Positions 33,417-41,770 are shown, counted from the first letter of the stretch. The stretch is DNA of 64,000 nucleotides from Silanimonas sp044377035 (GCF_044377035.1 NZ_JBILJW010000003.1:141905-205904), one strand, 5' to 3'. Program-made: numbers and translations. The notes: generated from the sequence alone by a model not told the origin.

Positions 33417-34245
33417 CCTGACCCACGCGCCGCGCGAGCGCATCGAGACCCTGCTGGCGGTGATGGCGCGACTTCGCGACCCCGAGCGCGGCTGCCCTTG
33501 GGACGTGAAGCAGGATTTCGCCAGCATCGCGACCTACACCATCGAGGAAGCCTACGAGGTGGCGGAAGCCATCGATCGCGGCGATCTGGGCGACCTCAAG
33601 GACGAACTTGGCGACCTGCTGCTGCAGGTGGTGTTCCATGCGCAGATGGCGAACGAGCAGGGCGCCTTCGGCTTCGCCGACGTCGTCGCGGCCATCAACG
33701 ACAAGATGATCCGCCGCCACCCGCACGTGTTCGGCGAGGCCTCGGTCGAGGATGCCGATGCGCAGACCGCGGCGTGGGAGAAAATGAAGGCCGCGGAGCG
33801 CGCCGCCAAGCGCCGGGACATGGATGCGCCGCCCTCGGCGCTCGACGACGTGCCCAAGGCCCTGCCGGAATGGCAGCGCGCGCTCAAGCTGCAGAAGCGC
33901 GGCGCCAATGTCGGCTACGACTGGCCCGATGCCACGCCGGTGATCGCCAAGCTCGAGGAAGAACTCGAGGAAGTGCGCGAAGCGCTGGCGATGCCGGCCT
34001 CGCCCGAGCGGCAGGACGCGCTGGAGGACGAGATCGGCGACCTGCTGTTCGTCGCGATGAACCTCGCGCGCAAGGCCAAGGTCGATCCGGGCACGGCCTT
34101 GCGCCGCGCGAACGCCAAGTACGAGCGCCGCTTCCGCCAGATGGAAGCGCTGGCGCGTGCGCAGGGCCGCGAGTTCGCCGCGCTTTCGCTGGACGAGCAG
34201 AGTGCGCTGTGGAACGAAGCCAAGCGCATCGAGCGCGGCGGGTGA
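33409..34245 (+). CDS. mazG: Nucleoside triphosphate pyrophosphohydrolase MazG
   Basis: 278 residues, with two MazG repeats. The first holds RGCPWDVKQDFASIATYTIEEAYEV and KDELGDLLLQVVFHAQMA (ExxE and ExxD metal ligands), the second EEELEEVREAL and EDEIGDLLFVAMNLARKAK. A TTG start at 33409 is supported by GGAGGAG just upstream and by homology beginning at this point. It hydrolyses NTPs and can lower ppGpp or oxidised nucleotides. Its stop overlaps the next GTG start. Confidence 0.94.
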   Translation: MSDLTHAPRERIETLLAVMARLRDPERGCPWDVKQDFASIATYTIEEAYEVAEAIDRGDLGDLKDELGDLLLQVVFHAQMANEQGAFGFADVVAAINDKMIRRHPHVFGEASVEDADAQTAAWEKMKAAERAAKRRDMDAPPSALDDVPKALPEWQRALKLQKRGANVGYDWPDATPVIAKLEEELEEVREALAMPASPERQDALEDEIGDLLFVAMNLARKAKVDPGTALRRANAKYERRFRQMEALARAQGREFAALSLDEQSALWNEAKRIERGG

Positions 34246-34880
34246 GCGAGCGGGACACGGCGTCGCTGCCGCGCCTCGCGCTGTTCGACTTCGACGGCAC
34301 GCTGACCACGGTCGAGACTTTCCCGCTGTTCGTGCGTTGCGCGGCGCCCCAATGGCGCGTTCGTCTTGGGGGGCTGGTGCTCGCGCCCATGGTGCTCGCT
34401 TACCGTGCGGGTTGGGTGTCCGGCGTCGTGATGCGCGCGGCCATCGTGCGGCTCGCGTTCTCCGGGATGGCACGTCAGCACTTCGACGCGCTCGCCCGTA
34501 CCTTTGCCGCCGAGCGGTTCCCGGCGCTGATCCGGCCGGAAGTGCTTGCCAGGCTGCGGGCCCGTCGGGCCGCTGGGGATCGCGTCGTCGTCGTTTCCGG
34601 AAACTTCGAGGCGCTGCTTCGGGAATGGTGCGAGGCCGAAGGCGTCGAACTTCTGGCCTCCGCGCTCGAATGCCGGGATGGACGCTTGACCGGCCGCTAC
34701 GACGGACCGCAGTGCGCCGGTGAGGCGAAGGTGGAGCGCATTCGCGCCCTCGTCGGTGATTGGCCGCGAGAACGCGTCGAGGCGCATGGCGACACCGTGG
34801 AAGACCTGCCGATGCTGGCCCAGGCGGCGACCGCCACCTACCGCGGCGCACCATGGCCGAACGGCGACGCAGTGCGCTGA
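34242..34880 (+). CDS. HAD-IB family phosphatase
   Basis: 212 residues from GTG 34242 (GTGA overlap with mazG). Motif I is LALFDFDGTLTTVETFP, motif II VVVVSGNFEALLREW, motif III GEAKVERIRAL and motif IV HGDTVEDLPMLAQA. It belongs to the SerB-like HAD-IB group (often annotated haloacid dehalogenase-like or YfhB-like). A paralogue of similar size lies at 17627. Substrate unknown; possible roles include phosphoserine or lipid phosphatase. Confidence 0.88.
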   Translation: MSERDTASLPRLALFDFDGTLTTVETFPLFVRCAAPQWRVRLGGLVLAPMVLAYRAGWVSGVVMRAAIVRLAFSGMARQHFDALARTFAAERFPALIRPEVLARLRARRAAGDRVVVVSGNFEALLREWCEAEGVELLASALECRDGRLTGRYDGPQCAGEAKVERIRALVGDWPRERVEAHGDTVEDLPMLAQAATATYRGAPWPNGDAVR

Positions 34881-34944
34881 TTCATGCCGCCTCGACGCGC
34901 CACGCTTAGCCTCGACGGCGCGCCGCCTCCCGACCAGACCCGAC

Positions 34945-35262
34945 ATGACCACGCCCACGACCGGTTTCGCCAGCTTCCGCGAGTTCTACCCGTTCTACCT
35001 CGGCGAGCACAGCAACCGCACGTCGCGGCGGCTGCATGTGATCGGCTCGACGGGGGTGCTTGTGTTGCTCGGCCTCGTGCTGGCGCAGGTGCTGTCGCCG
35101 TGGTGGCTTTTCGCCGTGCCGGTCTGCGGCTACGGCTTCGCCTGGGTGGGGCACTTCTTCTTCGAGCACAACCGGCCCGCGACCTTCAAGCACCCGTTCT
35201 ACTCGCTGATGGGCGACTGGGTGATGTTCAAGGACGTGCTGACGGGGAAGATCCCGTTCTGA
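34945..35262 (+). CDS. Mpo1-like / DUF962 membrane protein
   Basis: 105 residues. Two membrane helices (VIGSTGVLVLLGLVLAQVL and WWLFAVPVCGYGFAWVGHF) with the conserved His-rich motifs FYLGEHSNRTSRRLH, GHFFFEHNRPATFKHPFYSLMGDW. In yeast Mpo1 is a 2-hydroxy fatty acid dioxygenase and these His residues are metal ligands; bacterial function is by analogy. 64 bases after the HAD gene, it may be part of the same transcript. Confidence 0.88.
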   Translation: MTTPTTGFASFREFYPFYLGEHSNRTSRRLHVIGSTGVLVLLGLVLAQVLSPWWLFAVPVCGYGFAWVGHFFFEHNRPATFKHPFYSLMGDWVMFKDVLTGKIPF

Positions 35263-35271
35263 GTCGAACGC

Positions 35272-35853
35272 TCAGGTCTGCAGTCCGTCGAGCAGGCGGT
35301 CGAGCACCTCGCGGGCCCGTTGCCAAGCCGCGAGAGGGTCGTCGTGGGTCGCGATCCAAAGCGCAGCGTCGATCATCGCGCCATTGAGCATCCGCGCCAG
35401 CGCCTCGGGGTCGGTCCGACGCAGGGCGCCTTCGTCCATCAGCTCGGCCAAGCCATCGATGATCGGCTGCAGTGAGCCCGCGGCATCGATGTCGCGATGG
35501 CGCTGCCCGAGCACGGCCGGTGCGTCGCGCAGCATCACCCGCTGGTACTCCGGCTCGAGGGCGAGGTCGAGGTAGGCCTGGCAGCACTCGCGGAAGCCGG
35601 CCCAGCCGCCCGGCCCCGCCTCATAGGCCGCATCGAGTCGGGCGTTCGTCTCGACGTCGATCTCCCGGACCACGGCCTCCAGCAGCCCTTCCTTGCCGCC
35701 GAAGTGGTGGTAGAGCGCACCGCGCGTCAGGCCGACTTCGGCGCACAGCGCCTCCATCGAGGTCGCCGCGTAACCCTGCGTGGCGAAGCTGCGGCGGGCG
35801 GAGTCGAGCAGGGCCCGGGTGGTCCGGGCGATGCGGTCGGCGTTGCGGCTCAT
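35272..35853 (-). CDS. TetR family transcriptional regulator
   Basis: 193 residues. The N-terminal HTH is RRSFATQGYAATSMEALCAEVG followed by LTRGALYHHFGGKEGLLEAVV, typical of TetR. The ligand domain is C-terminal and resembles TetR_C-type regulators of efflux pumps. It is divergent from the SDR-MATE pair with an AT-rich palindromic intergenic segment between, so it is the likely repressor of both. Confidence 0.92.
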   Translation of the reverse strand: MSRNADRIARTTRALLDSARRSFATQGYAATSMEALCAEVGLTRGALYHHFGGKEGLLEAVVREIDVETNARLDAAYEAGPGGWAGFRECCQAYLDLALEPEYQRVMLRDAPAVLGQRHRDIDAAGSLQPIIDGLAELMDEGALRRTDPEALARMLNGAMIDAALWIATHDDPLAAWQRAREVLDRLLDGLQT

Positions 35854-35855
35854 TC

Positions 35856-35892
35856 ACATACACCATGCATGTATTTGCATACGATGTGTATG
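35856..35892. promoter_or_regulatory. Palindromic TetR operator region
   Basis: The 58-base gap between the tetR-like and SDR genes is unusually AT-rich. CATAC (35878-35882) and GTATG (35888-35892) form a perfect inverted pair around a 5-base centre. CATACAC at 35857-35863 is mirrored by GTGTATG at 35886-35892, giving a larger imperfect dyad, and GTAT/ATAC pairs add a third at 35871-35882. Such nested CATAC/GTATG dyads suit two TetR dimers. It lies 3 to 40 bases from the regulator start. Confidence 0.6.
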
Positions 35893-35911
35893 TTAATCGG
35901 AGAGCGTCGTC

Positions 35912-36610
35912 GTGGAGCGAACAAAAACGATCGTCGTGGTGGGCGGCAGCCGGGGCATCGGTGCGGCGGTGGCTGCCCATCTCGAGTGGCAGGGCCATCG
36001 CGTGCTGGCCGTCTCGCGTGGACGAGCCGCGGCGGGCGAGTGGGTGGCCGCCGATCTCCTCGAGGACGCGGGCCTCGAGGCCGTCGTGCGCGCCGTCGGC
36101 GAGGGGCCGCTTGACGCGCTGCTGTACCTCGGCGGCGCGTGGGAGCACGGAGCGTTCACCGCCGACTACGACTTCATGGCCTCGCCGCGCGAGGAAACGC
36201 GCAAGGTCATCGGCATAAACCTCGTCGCGCCGATCCTGCTGGCCCAAGCCCTCGCCCCGGCGCTGTCGCGTGCGCCGGCGCCGCGCGTGGTGCTGCTCGG
36301 TGCGTGGTTGGATCCGCCGGGGGCCTATCCTGAGGTCGCTAACGCGGCATCGAAGGCCGGCCTCCACGGTGCCGCGCGGGCGCTGGACGCGTCGTTGGCG
36401 CGCTTCGGCATCGGCGTCACCGTCATCGACCCGGCCAACGTCGCGACCGACGAGGTCGAGGCGGACATCGCCGAAGGACGCTTCGGTGCACAGCGCCCGA
36501 TCCCGTTGGCCGACGTCTGCCGGAGCATCGACTTCGTGTTGTCCCTGTCCGCCGACACGGTGCCGGCTCGCCTCGTGCTCGCGCAGCAGCAGCCGGCGGC
36601 TCGCGCATGA
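35912..36610 (+). CDS. SDR-family protein lacking the catalytic tyrosine
   Basis: 232 residues starting with GTG at 35912. The cofactor motif is intact: VVVGGSRGIGAAVA (residues 8-21), and Asn103 of the SDR tetrad is present (GINLVAP). The active-site YxxxK position reads NAASK (Asn144 to Lys148), and the preceding strand VVLLGAWLDPPG lacks the catalytic Ser. A Tyr sits at 139 instead. Reduction by the classical mechanism is therefore doubtful. It may use a shifted Tyr, or serve as a binding or sensor protein. It ends in ATGA overlap with the MATE gene. Confidence 0.85.
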   Translation: MERTKTIVVVGGSRGIGAAVAAHLEWQGHRVLAVSRGRAAAGEWVAADLLEDAGLEAVVRAVGEGPLDALLYLGGAWEHGAFTADYDFMASPREETRKVIGINLVAPILLAQALAPALSRAPAPRVVLLGAWLDPPGAYPEVANAASKAGLHGAARALDASLARFGIGVTVIDPANVATDEVEADIAEGRFGAQRPIPLADVCRSIDFVLSLSADTVPARLVLAQQQPAARA

Positions 36611-37965
36611 GCACGCTGCGCCGCGCTCTCGCCGAGATCGGCCCGCTCGCCGCGCTTGCCGCGCCACTGGTGGCCGGCCTCGTCGCATCAACGGGAGTGA
36701 CGCTGGTCGACACCGCGATGCTGGGGCCGCTGGGCGCCACGCCGCTGGCGGCGGTCTCGCTCACCACCTCGGTGGCGATCATCTTCTACGCCGGGCTGTA
36801 CGGCTTCGCCGGTCCGGTGGGCCTGTTCGCCGGCCGCTGCTTCGGCAGCGGCGACATGGGCGGCATCGGCCACATCGCGCGGCACGGTGCGCTGCTGGCC
36901 AGCATCGGTGGCCTCGTGGGGGCGTTGCTGATGGCCGCGGGCCTGTTCGCGTTGCCGTACGCGGGGCAGCCGGATGAGGTGCTGGCCGTGATCGGCCCCT
37001 ACTGGCTCTGCCTCAGTGCGTCGATGCTCGCCTTTACGCACGCCATGGTGGTCAAGAACCTGCTTGATGCGGCGGGCCGGCCTTGGCTCAGCGTGGCGGT
37101 GACGGTACTGCCCGCGTTGCTCAACGTGTTCTTCAACTGGCTGCTGATCTACGGCCACTGGGGCTTTCCGCGACTCGGGCTGACGGGCGCCGGCATCGCC
37201 AGCCTCGCGGCGCAGGTGATCGGCGCGGCGGTCGGTTGGGTCGTGGTGCGCCACCTGCCATCGCTGCGCGTCTGGTGGGGGCCGCGCCGCTTCGAGCGGG
37301 CCGAACTGGCGCGGCAGTGGAATGAAGGCCGGCCCATGACGGTGCAACTGTTCCTCGAAGGTGCGGCCATGGCGGTGGCCGGCGTGCTGATCGGCCTGTT
37401 CGGTGCGGTCGCGTTGGCCGGCAACCAGATCGCGCTTTCCGTCGGCAGCACGCTCTACATGCTGCCGCTCGGTGTCGCGGGTGCGGTCACCATCCGCATC
37501 GCGCAGGTGATCGGTGCCGGCCAATGGCCACGCGTGGCGGCGATCGGGCAGGCCGGGCTGCTGGTCGTGACCGGCTGGATGGGCGGTTTCGCCCTGCTGT
37601 TCCTGTTCGCCGGCGCGTGGATCGGCGGGCTGTTCGTCGACGACCCGGCCGTCATCGCTGCGGCCGCGGCGATCTTTTTCGTCTTCGGCTTCACCCAGCT
37701 GATGGACGGGGTGCAGTCGGTGAGCCTCGGGGCCCTGCGCGGCATGCTCGACAACGACTTCCCGACACGCGTCTCGCTGGTGGCTTACTGGCTGATCGCG
37801 CTGCCGTTGTCGGCCCTGTTCGGCTTCGGGTTCGGCTGGGGTGCGCCGGGCGTCTGGGCCGGCTTCGGCGTGGGCCTCGCCTTGGCGGCGGTGGCGCTGG
37901 TCTGGCGCTTCTTGCGGCTCAGCCGTGCCAAGGTGCCGCCGGCAACGGTCGACGCGACGGGCTGA
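36607..37965 (+). CDS. MATE family efflux transporter
   Basis: 452 residues with about twelve membrane helices. N-terminal LVDTAMLGPLGATPLAAVSL is the MATE entry motif; AGRPWLSVAVTVLPALLNVFFNWLLIYGHWGFPRLGLTGAGIA is the typical central region, and GALRGMLDNDFPTRVSLVAYWLIALPL the C-terminal one. Na+- or H+-coupled export of cationic compounds is the family function. Coupled to the SDR gene and apparently controlled by the TetR protein. Confidence 0.93.
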   Translation: MSTLRRALAEIGPLAALAAPLVAGLVASTGVTLVDTAMLGPLGATPLAAVSLTTSVAIIFYAGLYGFAGPVGLFAGRCFGSGDMGGIGHIARHGALLASIGGLVGALLMAAGLFALPYAGQPDEVLAVIGPYWLCLSASMLAFTHAMVVKNLLDAAGRPWLSVAVTVLPALLNVFFNWLLIYGHWGFPRLGLTGAGIASLAAQVIGAAVGWVVVRHLPSLRVWWGPRRFERAELARQWNEGRPMTVQLFLEGAAMAVAGVLIGLFGAVALAGNQIALSVGSTLYMLPLGVAGAVTIRIAQVIGAGQWPRVAAIGQAGLLVVTGWMGGFALLFLFAGAWIGGLFVDDPAVIAAAAAIFFVFGFTQLMDGVQSVSLGALRGMLDNDFPTRVSLVAYWLIALPLSALFGFGFGWGAPGVWAGFGVGLALAAVALVWRFLRLSRAKVPPATVDATG

Positions 37966-38028
37966 GGCCGCGCGCCATGTCCCGGCGCAGCGTTCACACC
38001 CGTCTCACCCTCACCAGCGCTCAATGGC

Positions 38029-38067
38029 GATGTGAATTCACAAACCTGAATACGAAATCTTCACATC
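38029..38067. promoter_or_regulatory. TTCACA repeats and palindrome upstream of the two-component genes
   Basis: TGTGAATTCACA at 38031-38042 is a perfect 12-base palindrome. GATGTGAA (38029-38036) and TTCACATC (38060-38067) are a second perfect inverted pair around it. TTCACA also occurs at 37993-37998. The cluster ends 17 bases before the response regulator start, in an AT-rich island. Autoregulation by the downstream OmpR-type regulator is the simplest reading. Confidence 0.45.
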
Positions 38068-38083
38068 CCTGAAGGAGCCCGCC

Positions 38084-38797
38084 ATGCGCCGTGATGACCC
38101 CGCCGGACTGATCCTCGTCGTCGAGGACAACCGCAACCTCTCCGAGATGATGGGCGAGTACCTCGAAGCCCGTGGCTTCGGCGTCGACTACGCCGGCGAT
38201 GGCCACGACGGCTTCCGCCTCGCCGTCGACAACAGCTACGACGTCATCGTCCTCGACCTGATGCTGCCGCGGATGGACGGCATCGAGCTGTGCCGCAAGC
38301 TGCGCAACGAGGCGAAGAAGAGCACGCCGGTGCTGATGCTGACCGCGCGCGACACCCTGCAGGACAAGGTGATCGGCCTCGATGCCGGCGCCGACGACTA
38401 CCTCGTCAAGCCTTTCGCCATCCAGGAGCTCGAGGCCCGCCTGCGCGCCCTGATCCGCCGCGATCGTCGCCAGGTGAGCGCCGAGGTGCTGAAGGTGGCC
38501 GACCTGATCCTCGACACCGCCTCGCTGCGCGTCACTCGCGGCGGCAAGGAGATCCAGCTCTCGCCGATCGGCCTGCGCCTGCTCACGATCCTGATGCGCG
38601 AATCGCCGCGCGTGGTGACCCGCCGCGACATCGAGCGCGAGATCTGGGGCGACGGCCTGCCGGATTCCGACACCCTGCGCAGCCACCTGTACAACCTGCG
38701 CAAGGCCATCGACCGTCCGTTCGACAAGCAGCTGCTGCACACCGTGCAGACGGCCGGCTACCGTATCGCCGACCTCGACACCGCACCCGCCGCCTGA
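38084..38797 (+). CDS. OmpR-family response regulator
   Basis: 237 residues. The receiver domain has acidic Asp15-area residues (LVVEDN), phospho-acceptor Asp58 (VIVLDLMLP), Thr (LMLTARD) and Lys (DYLVKPF). The C-terminal winged helix spans about 130-230 with LRVTRGGKEIQLSPIGLRLLTILM and DTLRSHLYNLRKAIDRPF. GAAGGAG precedes the ATG. It is paired with the histidine kinase 23 bases downstream. It resembles the ColR/VgrR-type regulators of Xanthomonads, but not closely enough to assign a symbol. Confidence 0.93.
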   Translation: MRRDDPAGLILVVEDNRNLSEMMGEYLEARGFGVDYAGDGHDGFRLAVDNSYDVIVLDLMLPRMDGIELCRKLRNEAKKSTPVLMLTARDTLQDKVIGLDAGADDYLVKPFAIQELEARLRALIRRDRRQVSAEVLKVADLILDTASLRVTRGGKEIQLSPIGLRLLTILMRESPRVVTRRDIEREIWGDGLPDSDTLRSHLYNLRKAIDRPFDKQLLHTVQTAGYRIADLDTAPAA

Positions 38798-38820
38798 GTG
38801 GCGGCTGGCACGGATTTTTC

Positions 38821-40128
38821 ATGACCGACACCACCGGCCTCCGCCGAAAAATCTGGATCGCCTTCATCCTGCAGGCCGCCGCGATCAGCTTCGCGGCGGT
38901 CCTCGGCGTGTATGGCGCGTCGGCTGTGCTCAAGCACCTGCTGATCCAGCGCGCGCTCACCGAAGAGGCCTCGCACTTCTGGAAGCGCAGCGAGGCGAAC
39001 CCCGCCGCGGCGGTGCCCGACACCTTCAACATGACCGGGTTCGTCGTCGACGCCGACGGTCCGAAGGCCGATCTCCCCGCGCCGCTGCACGGGCTGCCGC
39101 AGGGCTACCACAGCCTGCCGCGTTCGCAGGGCGGCGCGCTGGTGCTGGTCGAACAGCACGACGGCCGCACCCTGTACCTGCTGTTCAAGCAGGAGCAGGT
39201 TGACGCGTTGGCCTTCTGGTTCGGCGTGGTGCCGCTGGCGCTGGTGCTGGTGGTCGTCTATGTGATCGCGTGGAGCACCTACCGGGCATCGAAGCGGGCG
39301 GTGTCGCCGGTGATCTGGCTGGCTTCGCAGGTGCAGCGCTGGGACCCGAAACACCCGGAAGTCAGCGCGCTGAAGCCCGAGAACCTGCCGGTGGACGTGG
39401 AGGGCGAGAGCCTCGTGCTGGCCTCCTCGCTGCACGACTTCGGCATGCGCATCGAGGAACTCGTGCACCGCGAGCGCAACTTCACCCGCGACGCCTCGCA
39501 CGAACTGCGCACGCCGCTGGCGGTGATCCGCATGGCCAGCGAGATGATGCAGACCGATCCGATCTGCTCGCCGAGGCAGCAAAAGGCGCTGAACCGCATC
39601 CAGGGCGCCGTGCGCGACATGGAGACGCTGATCGAGGCTTTCCTGATCCTCGCTCGCGACGGCGACACCGGCCTGCCGCCGGAGCCGCTGCTGGCTTCGG
39701 AGATCGTCGAGGACGAGCTGGAGAAGGCGCGGCCGCTCGTGGCGAACAAGCCGGTGACGCTGGAGCTCGACCTCGAAGCCGACTTCAAGCTGGTGGCACC
39801 GCGCCGCGTGGTGAGCGTGCTGATCAGCAACCTCGTGCGCAACGCCTGCTACTACACCGACAGCGGCCACGTGCGCATCCGCGTGCGCTTCGGCGAGATC
39901 CGCATCGAGGACACCGGCATCGGCATGTCGCCGGAGCAGCTCGAGCGCGTGTTCGAACCGTTCTGGCGCGCAGACACCGCGCGCGTGGGCGGCCAGGGCA
40001 TCGGCCTGTCGATCGTGCAGCGCCTGTCGAGCCGCTTCGGCTGGCCGGTGCATCTCGCCAGCGAATCCGCCAAGGGCACCATCGCCACGGTGAGCTTCCC
40101 GCAGGCCGAGCCGCCGAAGCTCGATTGA
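38821..40128 (+). CDS. Sensor histidine kinase
   Basis: 435 residues. Two membrane helices (IWIAFILQAAAISFAAVLGVYG and FWFGVVPLALVLVVVYVIAW) flank a periplasmic sensor of roughly 110 residues. H box: DASHELRTPLAVI with His227. ATPase boxes: NLVRNACYYTD (N), EDTGIGM (G1), GQGIGLSIVQRL (G2). Partner of the preceding regulator. The periplasmic part contains an acidic EEASHFWKRSE segment after the first helix that could bind a cation; this is speculation. Confidence 0.92.
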   Translation: MTDTTGLRRKIWIAFILQAAAISFAAVLGVYGASAVLKHLLIQRALTEEASHFWKRSEANPAAAVPDTFNMTGFVVDADGPKADLPAPLHGLPQGYHSLPRSQGGALVLVEQHDGRTLYLLFKQEQVDALAFWFGVVPLALVLVVVYVIAWSTYRASKRAVSPVIWLASQVQRWDPKHPEVSALKPENLPVDVEGESLVLASSLHDFGMRIEELVHRERNFTRDASHELRTPLAVIRMASEMMQTDPICSPRQQKALNRIQGAVRDMETLIEAFLILARDGDTGLPPEPLLASEIVEDELEKARPLVANKPVTLELDLEADFKLVAPRRVVSVLISNLVRNACYYTDSGHVRIRVRFGEIRIEDTGIGMSPEQLERVFEPFWRADTARVGGQGIGLSIVQRLSSRFGWPVHLASESAKGTIATVSFPQAEPPKLD

Positions 40129-40178
40129 TCGGCGCAGACGACCTACAGTCGGCACTCCGAAGCTCGCCGGAGTGCCCG

Positions 40179-41189
40179 ATGCGCCCTTGGTCCGCCCTGT
40201 TCCTGTCGATGGCCGTCGCCGCCGGCTCGGTCGTTGCCGCTCCCCCGGCGCCCACGGCGCTGGTGATCCACGGCGGTGCCGGTGTTATCACCCGCGACCA
40301 GTTGTCCGAAGCGGATGAAGCCGCGCTGCGCGCCGACCTCGATGCGGCCCTGGACGCCGGCGACGCGGTGCTGAAGCGCGGCGGCACGGCACTCGATGCT
40401 GTGACTGCGGCGGTGCAGGTGCTGGAGGACTCGCCCTGGTTCAACGCTGGCAAGGGCGCCGTGTTCACCGCCGACGGCACACACGAACTCGATGCCGCGA
40501 TCATGGAAGGCCACACCCGTCGTGCCGGTGCCGTGGCCGGCGTGCGCACGGTGCGCCACCCGGTGCTGCTCGCGCGCGCGGTGATGGAGCATTCGCCGCA
40601 CGTTTTCCTCGCCGCCGACGGCGCCGAGGCCTTCGCCGACACGCGGCCGGAGCTCGAGCGCGTGGCGAACCGTTGGTTCGACACCGAGCGCCGCCGCCAG
40701 CAGCTCGAGGCCGCGAAGGAACGTGAGCAGCGCCAGGCCGCCGGCGAGGTCATCCCGCTGCCGCCCGGCGCCTACTTCGGCACGGTCGGCGCGGTGGCCC
40801 TCGATGCGAACGGCCACATCGCCGTCGCGACCTCGACCGGCGGTATGACCAACAAGCGCTGGGGCCGCATCGGCGACGCGCCGGTGATCGGCGCGGGCAC
40901 CTATGCCAACGACCAGTGCGGCATCAGCGCCACCGGTTGGGGCGAGTTCTACCTGCGCACCGTGGCCGCCCACGACATCTGCGCGCGGGTGGCCCTGCGC
41001 GGCGACCCCATCGAAGCCGCGGCCGAGGACGTGATCAACCGCGTCATCCCGGCCTTGGGCGGCGACGGCGGCGCCATCGGCCTCGACGCCCGCGGCACCA
41101 TCGTCATGCCCTTCAACACCAGCGGCATGTATCGCGGCTGGGTGAAGCCCGATGGCACGCGTGGCACCGCTGTTTTCCGCGAACCGTGA
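40179..41189 (+). CDS. Secreted isoaspartyl peptidase / L-asparaginase (Ntn hydrolase)
   Basis: 336 residues with a signal peptide (ALFLSMAVAAGSVVAAPPA). The type III asparaginase family is self-cleaving; the new N-terminal nucleophile is Thr202 in YFGTVGAVALD. IHGGAGVI, FNAGKGAVFTADGTHELDAAIMEGH and the substrate loop STGGMTNKRWGRIGDAPVIGAGTYA are all intact. It would act on isoaspartyl dipeptides or asparagine in the periplasm. The linker before the cleavage site is a long charged helix (RRRQQLEAAKEREQRQ). Confidence 0.93.
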   Translation: MRPWSALFLSMAVAAGSVVAAPPAPTALVIHGGAGVITRDQLSEADEAALRADLDAALDAGDAVLKRGGTALDAVTAAVQVLEDSPWFNAGKGAVFTADGTHELDAAIMEGHTRRAGAVAGVRTVRHPVLLARAVMEHSPHVFLAADGAEAFADTRPELERVANRWFDTERRRQQLEAAKEREQRQAAGEVIPLPPGAYFGTVGAVALDANGHIAVATSTGGMTNKRWGRIGDAPVIGAGTYANDQCGISATGWGEFYLRTVAAHDICARVALRGDPIEAAAEDVINRVIPALGGDGGAIGLDARGTIVMPFNTSGMYRGWVKPDGTRGTAVFREP

Positions 41190-41199
41190 TCCAAGGCAC

Positions 41200-41223
41200 G
41201 CGCCGGGGCCCAACCGGCGCTAC
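41200..41223. repeat. GTAG-headed hairpin (REP-like)
   Basis: GCGCCGG (41200-41206) and CCGGCGC (41214-41220) pair perfectly around GGCCCAA; on the minus strand the unit reads GTAG then the stem. A GTAG head before a hairpin is the hallmark of REP sequences recognised by RAYT transposases. It lies 10 bases after the asparaginase stop, so it could equally serve as that gene's terminator. A similar unit is at 42069-42099. Confidence 0.4.
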
Positions 41224-41253
41224 GCTTGCCCTACCGCCGACCGGAGGACCGCC

Positions 41254-41580
41254 ATGTTCGACGAGGAAAGCACCCGCATCCGCAAGCAGCAGAAGTTCCT
41301 GCAGGACGTGGAGCACGCGATCAGCGATGCCAACCGCGAGATCATCCAGGCCCACATCCCGCACCTGGACAAGGCCAGCTTCGTCGCCTTCGCCACGCGC
41401 GTCGCCGAACTGCGCGCCGAGTACCTGAAGGCGGCGCTCGCCGCGGCGCAGGGCAACGACGCGGTCGAGTACACCGCGCTGCGCGCTCGGCGTGAGGCGT
41501 TCGAGGAAGCGAAGGCGGCGTTCGGCGCACTGGAGCGCGCGATCGAGCGCGGCTACGTGGATATCGCTGGGGCGGGTTGA
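41254..41580 (+). CDS. Small helical protein, unknown
   Basis: 108 residues, start fixed by CCGGAGGA 7 bases upstream of ATG 41254. Almost entirely predicted helix with coiled-coil character (RIRKQQKFLQDVEHAISDANREI ... RAEYLKAALAAAQ ... RREAFEEAKAAFGALERAIERG). No signal peptide or membrane span. Function not recognised. Confidence 0.7.
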   Translation: MFDEESTRIRKQQKFLQDVEHAISDANREIIQAHIPHLDKASFVAFATRVAELRAEYLKAALAAAQGNDAVEYTALRARREAFEEAKAAFGALERAIERGYVDIAGAG

Positions 41581-41694
41581 GCTCTGGCGTTTCCCGCGCG
41601 TCGACAGCGGTCGGCGCAACGGGCGTCGCTTGCAAGCAGGCGCCGCCAGAACGCTGGCCCGCCCCATCACCTTCCCGATGTAGAACCCGGCGGC

Positions 41695-41748
41695 CCGCTC
41701 GAAGGGTGCGTCCCTGCACCTCGAGCGGCGGCTCTTCCATGAGCCGCC
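41695..41748. repeat. Two adjacent hairpins
   Basis: CCGCTCGA...GGTGC pairs with GCACC...TCGAGCGG (41695-41728) with one bulge. GGCGGCTC (41727-41734) pairs perfectly with GAGCCGCC (41741-41748) around TTCCAT. Neither is followed by a T-run. Confidence 0.6.
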
Positions 41749-41770
41749 CCTCGGGCTGTCGCCTGGTTTG

